Assembly: GCA_001724025.1 (NCBI GenBank)
Contig: MEDJ01000005.1
Span: 50,694 to 114,693 of the forward strand
Source of the DNA: Acidobacteria bacterium SCN 69-37
Lineage (GTDB): Bacteria > Acidobacteriota > Vicinamibacteria > Vicinamibacterales > SCN-69-37
Direction of reading: 5' to 3'
DNA: 64,000 nucleotides
Part shown: positions 8,050 through 16,508 of the stretch, one piece after another
How positions within the stretch are numbered: the first letter of the stretch is position 1
Layout of the letters: every line of letters starts with the position of its first letter
Position numbers and translations under genes: made by a program
The notes under the pieces: generated by a model
The model's database searches: none
The model's input: the letters and a program-made list of their open reading frames with translations, nothing else
What the model was told of the DNA's origin: nothing

Positions 8050-9495
8050 TCATTCCGTCCGCTGGCTCGCGAACGGCTGCTTTGTCATGGGATCGATCGG
8101 AACGGTCGGGGCGGCTTCCCACGCGGCGAGGCTCGGCACGACCAGCATCACCCCGTACATGCGGACCCAGTGGCCAGGAAACGTGCAGACGAAGACGTAC
8201 TCGCCCGGAACCTCGGGTGCCACGAACGCGAGGCGTTCACTGTTGCCTTGCGTGATGAGCCTCGTGGCGTGAAGCACCTCGGGCAGGTCCGGCACGAATG
8301 GCTTGATCCCCGGATCTGACGGCAACGGCATCTGGCCGCCCGCCGTGCCGATCCGCTCGAGCGATCCCGGCGCGCCGATCACGACGTTGTGCGGCATCGC
8401 ATCGGGATTGACGAAGACGAGTTGCACGGGCCTGTTCGCTTCGACGACGAACCAACGCAGGTCGAACACGACCTGCTCCGGACGCGTCTCGAGACGCACG
8501 ACGCGCACGCCGAGCGCGCGGAGTCCTGCGCGCAGGGTTCGCGCGCGGTCGGCCGGCAATGCTTCCGCGAGGCGCTCGCCGAGCGCCATGGCATCGGTTG
8601 CCGCCACGCCTGTCCGGTCGGCAGCCGGCACGGCCTCGAGCCACGCGATCACCCGCGTCACCACCTCGTCGACAGGCGCGCCGGCCCAGGCCGCATCGGA
8701 CAGCGTGAGCAACGCCGCGATGACGGCCGCCTGGACGTCAGGCGCCGTCCCGGCCGCCATCAGCGGCGCCAGGATCGAGACCGTGGTCGCGTGCGGACGC
8801 AATCGAGCGAGCGCCTGGACGGCGGCGACGCGCGCAGGCTCGTCGGCCGTCGTCCTGCGCACGACCGCTTCGACGCGGTCGCCGAGCGCCGGCGTCATCG
8901 CGTCGAGGCGGTCCGGTGGAAACGCCGACAGCGCCTGAAGCAGCGCCGCCACGGCACCCGGTCGCGCGTCGGCCAGTTGCCACACGCTGGCCGCCGGCTC
9001 CCCGCCGGCCAGCAGACCGGCCAGTGCGCCGCGCATCACCGGCGCCGGGACGTCGGGCTGTGCCAGATGGTCGATCGCGATCTGGCGATCGTCGCGGAAG
9101 CGATCGATCGGCTGCTCGGCCATCATCGCGACAAGTCCCTCGGCGGAGCGCTGATCGTCGAGCGGCACGTGCCCCAACGCTTCGAGCAGCACGGCCACCG
9201 GCGATGCTCGGGAGAGCCGCGCCAGGGCGGCCAGCGCCTCGGCGCGATCGGCGCGCGGCAGGCCGGCGCGGAGCAGGATCGCCATGTACACCGGCCGGTA
9301 TCGCTGGTCGTCGTCGCGCCGCTCGACGCGGAGCAGTTGATCGTCGCTGAGTCGCCGGAGCTGATAGTCGACGGCGCGGGGCGACTGATCGAGCAGGATA
9401 CGCGGAGGCGGGGCGTCCTGGGCCGCGGACACGTGCGCCCCACCGACCATCAATACGATGACACCAATCAGCCGACCGAGACGGGCGAGACTCAT
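8050..9495 (-). CDS. HEAT-like repeat protein with C-terminal azurin-type cupredoxin domain
   Basis: The 481-residue exported protein (signal peptide to about SAAQ, residue 25) has about 320 residues of Ala/Leu-rich helical pairs resembling HEAT/PBS repeats and then a cupredoxin domain from about 345. The type-1 copper ligands are visible: His369 in PHNVVIG, then Cys437, His442 and Met446 in FVCTFPGHWVRMYG. The C-x4-H-x3-M spacing is exactly that of azurin. Such domains shuttle electrons or carry copper in the periplasm. It precedes the TonB receptor and TlpA genes on the same strand with about a 100-bp gap. The helical part may bind a partner. The azurin domain is certain; the partner is unknown. 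Confidence 0.8.
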   Translation of the reverse strand: MSLARLGRLIGVIVLMVGGAHVSAAQDAPPPRILLDQSPRAVDYQLRRLSDDQLLRVERRDDDQRYRPVYMAILLRAGLPRADRAEALAALARLSRASPVAVLLEALGHVPLDDQRSAEGLVAMMAEQPIDRFRDDRQIAIDHLAQPDVPAPVMRGALAGLLAGGEPAASVWQLADARPGAVAALLQALSAFPPDRLDAMTPALGDRVEAVVRRTTADEPARVAAVQALARLRPHATTVSILAPLMAAGTAPDVQAAVIAALLTLSDAAWAGAPVDEVVTRVIAWLEAVPAADRTGVAATDAMALGERLAEALPADRARTLRAGLRALGVRVVRLETRPEQVVFDLRWFVVEANRPVQLVFVNPDAMPHNVVIGAPGSLERIGTAGGQMPLPSDPGIKPFVPDLPEVLHATRLITQGNSERLAFVAPEVPGEYVFVCTFPGHWVRMYGVMLVVPSLAAWEAAPTVPIDPMTKQPFASQRTE

Positions 9496-9512
9496 GCGCT
9501 CTCTTTGGATCG

Positions 9513-9537
9513 GAGGCCAGGGGCTTCAGCCCCCCGG
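9513..9537. repeat. Dispersed GGGGCTTCAGCCCC hairpin, copy 1
   Basis: A GGGGC-TTCA-GCCCC stem-loop with flanking GGCC/CCGGG lies between two minus-strand genes. It is the same palindromic motif as at 12352-12396, 13515-13592 and 36999-37027. Confidence 0.55.
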
Positions 9538-9575
9538 GCGACGTCCGCAGGGACTCACGCCCCTGCGCGCCGACG

Positions 9576-12326
9576 TTACTTCATGAACGCGTCGAGCGTC
9601 GCCATCGTCTGGTCGAGCGTGTACGACAGGAATCGATCCTGCGGCAGATCGAGCGACGACAACGCGACGGCCGCCGCATCGGGTGTCTGGAAGAAGCTCG
9701 CCGCGCGCACGGCCTCGAGCCGGACGGCCGGGTGCGGATCGACGGCCAGTTTCGCCAGGCGTGCGAGCGGGTCGCGCACGCGATCGCGCCAGTAGCACAG
9801 CACGCGCGTGGCCGCCGCGCGCGCCTGCGGGTCGGGCGACGCGAGCACGCGATCGAGCAGCGCCTCGTCCACGCGGTTGTGCCACTGGTGGACCCAGAGC
9901 GCTTCCATCAGGTGGTGCGCGTAGCCGGGCGCCGCGGGATCGAGCGCTGCCACCCACGCATCGAGCGCCGGCATCACCTCGTCCAAGGGACGCGCGCCGA
10001 GCTCGATCTTCGCGCGATACCTGACGCGGTTCTCCGGCGACCTCAACAGATCGAGCAGGGCGGGCACCGGCGCGCCGGCAATCTGCGGCGGCGTGAGCAG
10101 GGGGCGATCGACGGCCGTCACACGATACACGCGCCCGTGCAGGCGATCGCGCGACGTATCGCGCAGGTTGTGCTGCATGTGGCCGACCACGGGGTTGTAC
10201 CAGTCGAGGAAGTACAACGCCCCGTCGGGTCCGACCTCGGCATCGACCGGGCGGAAGTTGGGATCGGCCGACTCGAGCAGCGGCGTCGACTCCTCGAACT
10301 TCAACCCCGCGCCGTCGTCGCTGAAGTGATAGCTCAGCAGCCCGCGGAAACCGATCGTGTTGAGCACGATGAGGTTGCCCTGCATGGATTCCGGAAAGTG
10401 CCGGCTCGACAGGATCTCGGCGCCGCCCACGGGCCGCACGCGAATCTCTCCGGGCCGCGGCGCCTTGGTGCTCTCCATCGCCGGGTAGTACTTCTTCGTC
10501 GAGAACGACGGTCCGTAGTACGTCTGCCCGCCCGTGGCGTCGAAGATGAAGTCACGGCCCCACTGATCCCAGACGTGGCCGTGCGGGTTCGGGAAGTTCA
10601 TCGGCACGAACGTCTCGATCTTCCAGGTGCGCGGCTCGAAACGATAAACGCCGCCGTCGGCCTGCCGCAGCGTCGGCGCCCAGGGCGACTCCACCTGCGT
10701 GCGATGGAAGATGCCTTCCTGCATGTAGAGCGCGCCGCCCGGATCGAACGTGAAGCTGTTGATCGCGTGGTGCGTGTCGGCCGAGTCGAAGCCGTGCAGC
10801 ACGATCTCCTTCACGTCGTACACGTCGTCGCCGTCGGTGTCCTTCAGGAATACCAGATTCGGCTGCTGGGCCACGAGCACGCCACCGTTGTAGAACTCGA
10901 AGCCGGTCGGGTTCTGCAGATCGCCGGCGAACACCGTGCGTTTGTCCGCCTTCCCGTCGCCGTCGGTGTCCTCGAGGATCAGCAGCTTGTCGTCGCGCGG
11001 CGTCTTCGGCCGCCAGTGCGGATAGTTCTTCCACGACGCGACCCACAGCCGCCCGCGCGCGTCGAACGCCATCTGCACCGGGTTGACCAGATCGGGAAAC
11101 TCCGCCTCGGACGCGAAGAGATTCGCCGCCAGGCCGGGCGCCACTGTCATCTTCGAGACGGCCGCCTCGCCGGAGAGGAACGGATCGGACGCCTGCAGGT
11201 TCGTGCCCGCATCGACGAAGGCCGGGGTGTTGCTGTCACCGACAGGCGGCACCGCCGGTCCGGCAGGTCCGCCGCGCGCGATGCGCCAGATCCGCTCGTC
11301 GCGATTGCGCGTCATCACGTCGAGGATCGGCAGTTCGCGCTGGAGGACGTCGTAGTTGCTCGGCAGCACGTCTTCTCTCGGTGTGGCCGCGGCAACCTTG
11401 TCGTCGACGTTGCGTGGGTTGCCACGCACGAAGGTGAGGAACGCGCGGTCGCCATAGGTCGAGTACCCGTCGGTGACGCGGTACCGCTGGAACCAGTGCA
11501 CGTTGCGATCGATCACCGCCTCGCGCAGCCGCTCGAGAAACGTCTCGTCATACCGCGGGGCAGGACCGCCGAACAGGGCGCCATCAATGGCCTGCGCCAG
11601 CCACCTGTTGCCGCGCGCGTTGAGGTGCACGCCATTGAGGGTCAGCGGCTCAGTCGACTCGCGGTATCCCGTCTCCGATGCCGAGAACAAATCCACGAAC
11701 GTCACGCCCGCGGCCGCCGCCTCCTCGCGCATCGCCCGCGTGTAGATCGCCAGGCGCGCGTTGTTGGCCGATCCATCAGGCAGATCGGGAGTACCCAGAT
11801 CCTCGTGCGCAATCGGCGAGAAGAGGACGACGCGCGGGACGCTGGTGCCGTTGTAGCGCTGCGCGAGCGTATGCGTCAGCCACGCGCGCAGATCGTTCCT
11901 GAACGCCGGCAGCCCGGCCTCGCCGGCGAACGACTCGTTGTAGCCGAAGAACGCGAAGATGACGTCGGCGGCCGTATTCGCCCCCTCGAACCGGTTGTCG
12001 GTCCGTCCCCCAATCGGATCGGCCTTGCCGCTCAGCCACTCGTCCGGGGAGCCGAAGCCCTTCGACCGCGTCCGGGTGGCCACCTCGTCGCCGCTGAAGC
12101 CGAGATGCCTGAACGTCAGGTCGTGCTCGGGGAACCGGGCGTGCATCATCGTCTCGAGCCAGCCGTCGTACTGGAGGCGCTCGGCCAGCGTGTTGCCGAT
12201 GACGGCGACGTGATCGCCCGGACGCAGATCGAACGTCTCCTGGCGACCGGCCGTGGGCGCAGCCGCCCACATCGCGAACAGCAGGGCGCCAACCAAGACA
12301 GCAATGGATCGAAGTCTGGTGATCAT
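9576..12326 (-). CDS. SGNH-hydrolase-like / PVC-type membrane-bound dehydrogenase / HEAT fusion protein, secreted
   Basis: The 916-residue exported protein (signal peptide to about residue 28) has three parts. Residues about 35-260 are SGNH/GDSL-hydrolase-like (AVIGNTLAERLQYDGWLE, FRHLGFSGDEV, FFGYNESF, LNGVHLNARGNRW), but the nucleophile motif reads GNT rather than GDS and the catalytic DxxH reads NGVH, so classical esterase activity is doubtful. Residues about 385-740 are the beta-propeller of the PVC-type membrane-bound dehydrogenase family (MAFDARGRLWVASWKNYP, ILEDTDGDGKADKR). The tail from about 760 has HEAT-like repeats. It lacks the cytochrome c motif of the related product at 13712-16432. 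Relatives probably oxidise sugars or sugar alcohols with a quinone cofactor; the substrate is unknown. Confidence 0.75.
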   Translation of the reverse strand: MITRLRSIAVLVGALLFAMWAAAPTAGRQETFDLRPGDHVAVIGNTLAERLQYDGWLETMMHARFPEHDLTFRHLGFSGDEVATRTRSKGFGSPDEWLSGKADPIGGRTDNRFEGANTAADVIFAFFGYNESFAGEAGLPAFRNDLRAWLTHTLAQRYNGTSVPRVVLFSPIAHEDLGTPDLPDGSANNARLAIYTRAMREEAAAAGVTFVDLFSASETGYRESTEPLTLNGVHLNARGNRWLAQAIDGALFGGPAPRYDETFLERLREAVIDRNVHWFQRYRVTDGYSTYGDRAFLTFVRGNPRNVDDKVAAATPREDVLPSNYDVLQRELPILDVMTRNRDERIWRIARGGPAGPAVPPVGDSNTPAFVDAGTNLQASDPFLSGEAAVSKMTVAPGLAANLFASEAEFPDLVNPVQMAFDARGRLWVASWKNYPHWRPKTPRDDKLLILEDTDGDGKADKRTVFAGDLQNPTGFEFYNGGVLVAQQPNLVFLKDTDGDDVYDVKEIVLHGFDSADTHHAINSFTFDPGGALYMQEGIFHRTQVESPWAPTLRQADGGVYRFEPRTWKIETFVPMNFPNPHGHVWDQWGRDFIFDATGGQTYYGPSFSTKKYYPAMESTKAPRPGEIRVRPVGGAEILSSRHFPESMQGNLIVLNTIGFRGLLSYHFSDDGAGLKFEESTPLLESADPNFRPVDAEVGPDGALYFLDWYNPVVGHMQHNLRDTSRDRLHGRVYRVTAVDRPLLTPPQIAGAPVPALLDLLRSPENRVRYRAKIELGARPLDEVMPALDAWVAALDPAAPGYAHHLMEALWVHQWHNRVDEALLDRVLASPDPQARAAATRVLCYWRDRVRDPLARLAKLAVDPHPAVRLEAVRAASFFQTPDAAAVALSSLDLPQDRFLSYTLDQTMATLDAFMK

Positions 12327-12351
12327 GTGTCCTCGTGATCTGATACGCGCT

Positions 12352-12396
12352 GGAGCCCCGAAACGTGTTCCCCCGGGGCTGAAGCCCCGGGGCTCC
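12352..12396. repeat. Dispersed GGGGCTGAAGCCCC hairpin, copy 2
   Basis: CCCCGGGGCTGAAGCCCCGGGG forms an inner palindrome, and GGAGCCCCG with CGGGGCTCC forms an outer pair, upstream of the dehydrogenase fusion gene. Same family as the copies at 9513, 13515 and 36999. Confidence 0.6.
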
Positions 12397-12449
12397 GACA
12401 GTCGCCCGCAGCGTAGCCTCGTGGCCCCGTAGCCGTGTAGCCATGCCGC

Positions 12450-13481
12450 CTACCGCGGTATCGCCGCGTCCCACCCTGCCATGTCGGACGGCTTCACGCC
12501 CTGAATCCATCCGTCGAACGCATAGCGGGTCGGGTGATACGGCCCGACGAGGCTGACGTCATTCGTCCCGGCAATCGCGGACTCGAGTCCCGCAGCCCAC
12601 AGGATGCCGTTGACCAGCAGACGACGGAATCCGTCGTTCTTCAGATCCTCCGACGCGCCGTGCGTGGTCGTGAACACCCGGCCGTCGCGGCCGGACGCGC
12701 TGTGGTACATCCGCGTCCAGGCGACCGGCATCAGGGTCTTGTCGGCCGCGGCCAGCGAATCCGGCGTCATGCCGTTCAGCACCTGCCCGCGCGCGAGCAC
12801 CGTGCTGTCGGCCTGGGGATCTGCCGTGTAGCCACCCGACTCGGCCCACGCGTCGGTCACGCCGCGGAGAATCGGATGCGACGCGTTGGCCGGCTCGATC
12901 ACCAGCCGCGAACTCTGCTCGTGGTTGGTGCCATAGTGACTGACCCACGTCTCGCCGAGCACCTGCCGGCCGAAACCGCCCACGTACTGTGGATCCTTGT
13001 TGTTCCAGGTGTACTTGGCGAATGGCGAACCCGCGCGCTGGATCTGGAACGCGTGCGTGGCCGTTCGGATCCCGACGACAGGGCCGCCACGGTCGAGGTA
13101 GTCGACGAGGTGCTGCATCTCGGCGTCGGGGAACTCCTGGAACCGCGCGGCCATCACGAGCAGGTCGGCCGTCTTCAGCGCGTCGAGTCCGGCCATGTGC
13201 GAACTGCCCGGCTCGATGAACCCGGTCGCCGGGTTCGTCGTGATGAACACGCTGCAGCGGAACCCGTAGTGTCGCGCGAGAATCCGTGCCAGGGCCGGCA
13301 GCGTCTCCTCGGACCGGTACTCGTGATCGCCCGCGATGAACACGATGTGGCGGCCGACGCCGGGCCCGCTGGTTCCCTCGTACGTGACCAGGTGCGGGTT
13401 CGCGGCTGCCTGGGTCCACGCGAGCCTCGGCACCGCGACCAGCGCGATCGCCACGATCCACGTTGTCAGACGCTGCGTCAT
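12450..13481 (-). CDS. ThuA-domain (trehalose-utilisation-like) secreted protein
   Basis: I place the start at the ATG ending at 13481 (MTQRLTTWIVAIALVAVP...) because it gives a clean signal peptide and has AGGGAG upstream; a longer frame reads through hairpin repeats. The 343-residue product has the ThuA flavodoxin/glutamine-amidotransferase-like fold: HIVFIAGDHEYRSEETLP, LARHYGFRCSVF, LLVMAARFQEFPD, GGPVVGIRTATHAF, SHYGTNHEQSSRL, GRDGRVFTTTHGASEDL and RLLVNGILWAAGLE. ThuA proteins belong to pathways acting on 3-keto disaccharides and are common beside PVC-type dehydrogenases, as here on both sides. Biochemical function is not settled for most members. The family call is firm. Confidence 0.8.
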   Translation of the reverse strand: MTQRLTTWIVAIALVAVPRLAWTQAAANPHLVTYEGTSGPGVGRHIVFIAGDHEYRSEETLPALARILARHYGFRCSVFITTNPATGFIEPGSSHMAGLDALKTADLLVMAARFQEFPDAEMQHLVDYLDRGGPVVGIRTATHAFQIQRAGSPFAKYTWNNKDPQYVGGFGRQVLGETWVSHYGTNHEQSSRLVIEPANASHPILRGVTDAWAESGGYTADPQADSTVLARGQVLNGMTPDSLAAADKTLMPVAWTRMYHSASGRDGRVFTTTHGASEDLKNDGFRRLLVNGILWAAGLESAIAGTNDVSLVGPYHPTRYAFDGWIQGVKPSDMAGWDAAIPR

Positions 13482-13514
13482 CGTCGGCTCCCTGCGTCTC
13501 ACTCCACCACGGAG

Positions 13515-13592
13515 ACCAGTCTCCCCTGGGGCTGAAGCCCCAGGGCTCCGCGGTGAATCAGTCCGGAGCCCCAAGGCTTCAGCCTCGGGGAA
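13515..13592. repeat. Inverted pair of dispersed hairpins, copy 3
   Basis: CCCCTGGGGCTGAAGCCCCAGGG is followed after about 17 bp by an inverted copy, CGGAGCCCCAAGGCTTCAGCC. Each folds alone and together they form a larger cruciform in the divergent gap between ThuA and the cytochrome-containing dehydrogenase gene. Confidence 0.6.
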
Positions 13593-13698
13593 TCGCCTGT
13601 GAAGCGTGCCGAACGTATCCGGAGGCGACGCGCGTGTCAATCCGGACGCCGGGTGCGCCGACCGCGGACCATTCCGACAGGTCGCTGGCGTGTGTCCG

Positions 13699-13704
13699 TA
13701 TAAT
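13699..13704 (+). promoter_or_regulatory. Consensus -10 element (TATAAT) of a leaderless gene
   Basis: A perfect TATAAT ends 7 nt before the ATG at 13712. This is the same spacing as other leaderless starts here and favours 13712 over the ATG at 13703, which overlaps the hexamer. Confidence 0.6.
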
Positions 13705-13711
13705 GTCGCGC

Positions 13712-16432
13712 ATGACCCGACGCCCATCGATGGTGTCGGCAGCCGCGATCACGGCCGCCGCAGCCTTCATCGTCACCCTCGGCAGCCTGACACTGCCGGC
13801 CCAGACCCCTCCGCAGCCGCCACCCCCGGCTGGCGAGTTCCTGCCGCGACCGCCGGTCGTCCGCCAGGATCCGACCGTTCAGCAGCGGCTGTTCCAGCTG
13901 CCCGACGGTTTCCGCATCGATCCCGTCCTCACCGATCCGCTCATCAGCGACCCGGTCGGCGTGACGTTCGACGGCAACGGCCGCATGTACGTGCTGGAAA
14001 TGCGCTCCTACATGCTCGATGCGAACGGCACCGGCATGCGATCGCCGCTCAGCCGCATCTCGCGCCACGAGGACACGAACGGCGACGGCATCTACGACAA
14101 GCACACGATCTTCGCCAGCAACCTCGTGCTGCCGCGCATCGCGTTCCCGCTCGAGGACGGCGTCCTTCTCGTCCTCGAGACGGACAACCGCGACCTGTAC
14201 AAGTACACGGACACCGACGGCGACGGCGTGTCCGACAAGCGCGAGTTGTTCTACGAAGGCTACGGCCGCGTCACGAACATGGAATGGCAGCCGGGCGGCA
14301 TGGCCTGGCCGCTCGACAACTGGCTCTACACCACCTACAACCCCTTCCGGCTGCGCATCCAGGCCGACGGCACGATTGCCCGCGAGGAAACGGATCCGAA
14401 CGGCGGACAGTGGTGGATTTCGCAGGACAACTACGGCAAGTTGTGGATGGTCGATGGCGGCGGCGAGATCGGGCCCGTCAACATCCAGGCGCCGATCATC
14501 TACGGTGCGATGAACGTGGCCGACAACTTCGAGCCCGACTTCCAGGTGCCGTGGCCCACGCCCGGCGGGATCGCGGACATGCAGGGCGGCATGAACCGCG
14601 TGCGCATGCCGGACGGCACGCTCAACCACTTCACCGCGGCCTCGGGTGTCGAGATTTACCGCGGCGATCGCCTGCCGGCCGACATGATCGGCGACCTGTT
14701 CTTCAACGAGCCGGTCGGCCGCATCGTGCGGCGCGCGAAGGTGGTGGAGCGCGAGGGGCTGGTGCAGCTCCAGAACGCCTATCCGAAGTCCGAGTTCGTC
14801 CGCTCCACCGATCCCCTGTTCCGCCCGGTGTCGATCCACAACGCCCCCGACGGCACGCTGTTCCTCGTGGACCTCTACACGGGCATCATCCAGGACGCGC
14901 AGTTCGTCGGCCCGTACCTGCGCCAGAAGGTGCAGCAGTACGGCCTCGACCGGCAGCACAACTGGGGACGCGTCTGGCGGATCTCGCACGAGAGCGCGGC
15001 GCCCGACTACACGCGGCCGCGGATGTACGAGGAAACCGCCGCGCAGCTCGTCACGCACCTCACGCACCCGAACGGCTGGTGGCGTGACACGGCGCAGAAG
15101 CTGCTCGTGCTCCGCCGCGACGTGTCGGTGGAGCCGGCACTGCGCACCATGGCGCGCACGTCGACGAACCAGCTCGCGCGCATCCACGCACTCTGGACGC
15201 TCGAGGGACTCGGCCGGCTCGACGCCGCGCTCGCCCGTGAGCTCATGAAGGACACCGATCCGAAGATCCGCATCCAGGCCATCCGCGCGAGCGAGACGCT
15301 CTACAAGGCCGGCGACCGCTCGTTTGCCGACGACTACCGCGCGATGACGAAGGACGCGGACCAGACGGTCGTCATCCAGGCGATGATGACCATCAACCTG
15401 CACCAGCTGCCCGGAGCGCGCGACCTGATCTCGTCGCTCGCCTCGTCGAGCCAGGTACGGGGCGTGCGCGAGATCGGCAACCTGCTGCTCAACCCCACGG
15501 GGTCCCGCGGCCAGTCACCTGCCCTCGCCGACGCCGACGCGCAGGCCTCGGGCATCAACCTCTCGACCGCGCAGCGGCGCTCGCTCCAGCGCGGCCAGGC
15601 GATCTACAGGGAACTGTGCACGACGTGCCACGGCCCCGACGCGAAGGGCGCCCCGATGGGCGGCTCGACGACCGGCGAACTGCTGGCGCCCGCGCTCGCC
15701 GGTAACGCCCGCGTCGTCGGCCACCGCGATGCCGTCGTGCAGGTCCTGCTGCACGGGCTGACCGGCCCGATCGACGGCCGGGAATACTCGGGCGGCATCA
15801 TGGTCTCGATGGGCTCGAACACGGACGAGTGGATTGCCGACGCCGCGTCCTACGTGCGTAACGCGTTCGGCAACTCGGCCGAGATGATCACGCCCGAGCA
15901 GGTCGCGGCGCTCCGCAAGGCGAGCGCGCGGACCGAGTCGTTCACCGAGGCCACGCTCGACGCGGCGGTCCCGGCTCCGCTCGATCGCGCGGGCTGGCGC
16001 GTGACCGCGAGTCATGGCGAGGCCACGGCCGCCAACATCCTGCGGGCCGACGCGACGCCGCCCGTCCGCTGGGAGAGCGCGGTGGCGCAGGCGCCGGGCA
16101 TGTGGTTCCAGGTCGAGCTGCCTCAGCCCACGCGCATCTCGGAGATCATCATGGAGGCCACCGTGCCGGTGGCCGGACGATTCGGCGGCGGTGGCCGCGG
16201 TCGGGGCGCGCTCGCCATGGGTCCGCCCGCCGGGTACAGCGTGACGGTGTCGACCGACGGCACGACGTGGAGCGCCCCGGTGGCTCAGGGACCGGGCCAG
16301 AACCCGAAGACGACGATCGCGTTCGCGCCCGTCGAGGCGAAGTTCGTCCGGATCACGCAGACGGGCACGCCCGCCAACGCGAACACCGGCTGGGCCATCC
16401 AGCGGCTGACGATCTTCAGGGCGGGACAGTAA
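13712..16432 (+). CDS. PVC-type membrane-bound dehydrogenase with HEAT repeats, cytochrome c and F5/8C domains
   Basis: This 906-residue exported protein has a signal peptide (to about LPAQT) and a Pro-rich linker. A beta-propeller dehydrogenase domain spans about 55-430 (GVTFDGNGRMYVLEMRSYM, HEDTNGDGIYDKHTIF, FRPVSIHNAPDGTLFLVDLY). HEAT-like repeats cover about 450-600. A cytochrome c domain has the haem site CTTCH (Cys636, Cys639, His640) with distal Met candidates near GGIMVSMGSN. A C-terminal discoidin (F5/8 type C) sandwich from about 755 ends in ...NTGWAIQRLTIF. The layout suits oxidation of a sugar with electron transfer to the attached haem, with the F5/8C domain binding glycans. It is divergent from ThuA. 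Substrate and cofactor are inferred from the family. A second ATG in frame lies at 13703. Confidence 0.8.
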   Translation: MTRRPSMVSAAAITAAAAFIVTLGSLTLPAQTPPQPPPPAGEFLPRPPVVRQDPTVQQRLFQLPDGFRIDPVLTDPLISDPVGVTFDGNGRMYVLEMRSYMLDANGTGMRSPLSRISRHEDTNGDGIYDKHTIFASNLVLPRIAFPLEDGVLLVLETDNRDLYKYTDTDGDGVSDKRELFYEGYGRVTNMEWQPGGMAWPLDNWLYTTYNPFRLRIQADGTIAREETDPNGGQWWISQDNYGKLWMVDGGGEIGPVNIQAPIIYGAMNVADNFEPDFQVPWPTPGGIADMQGGMNRVRMPDGTLNHFTAASGVEIYRGDRLPADMIGDLFFNEPVGRIVRRAKVVEREGLVQLQNAYPKSEFVRSTDPLFRPVSIHNAPDGTLFLVDLYTGIIQDAQFVGPYLRQKVQQYGLDRQHNWGRVWRISHESAAPDYTRPRMYEETAAQLVTHLTHPNGWWRDTAQKLLVLRRDVSVEPALRTMARTSTNQLARIHALWTLEGLGRLDAALARELMKDTDPKIRIQAIRASETLYKAGDRSFADDYRAMTKDADQTVVIQAMMTINLHQLPGARDLISSLASSSQVRGVREIGNLLLNPTGSRGQSPALADADAQASGINLSTAQRRSLQRGQAIYRELCTTCHGPDAKGAPMGGSTTGELLAPALAGNARVVGHRDAVVQVLLHGLTGPIDGREYSGGIMVSMGSNTDEWIADAASYVRNAFGNSAEMITPEQVAALRKASARTESFTEATLDAAVPAPLDRAGWRVTASHGEATAANILRADATPPVRWESAVAQAPGMWFQVELPQPTRISEIIMEATVPVAGRFGGGGRGRGALAMGPPAGYSVTVSTDGTTWSAPVAQGPGQNPKTTIAFAPVEAKFVRITQTGTPANANTGWAIQRLTIFRAGQ

Positions 16433-16436
16433 GACG

Positions 16437-16504
16437 AGGCTGGGAGGAGACTGGGAGGCGAAGAAGGCCTTCCGGCCTCCTTCCAGCCTGCAGCCTCCCA
16501 GCCT
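16437..16504. terminator. Inverted repeat between convergent genes
   Basis: AGGCTGGGAGG (16437-16447) and CCTCCCAGCCT (16494-16504) are perfect complements enclosing a smaller GAAGGCC/GGCCTCCTTC hairpin, between the ends of the dehydrogenase and TolC genes. It could stop transcription from both sides. A similar CCTCCCAGCCTGC tract occurs near 8025. Confidence 0.5.
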
Positions 16505-16508
16505 TCTT

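Noticed and set aside
9732..12338. Long plus-strand frame opposite the SGNH/dehydrogenase gene
   Set aside because: It is Arg/His/Val-rich with no domain, as expected of an antisense shadow in high-GC DNA; the minus-strand product has clear domains.
12450..13727. Longer ThuA protein starting upstream at 13727
   Set aside because: The extension runs through palindromic hairpin repeats and would bury the signal peptide; the ATG at 13481 has a good Shine-Dalgarno site.
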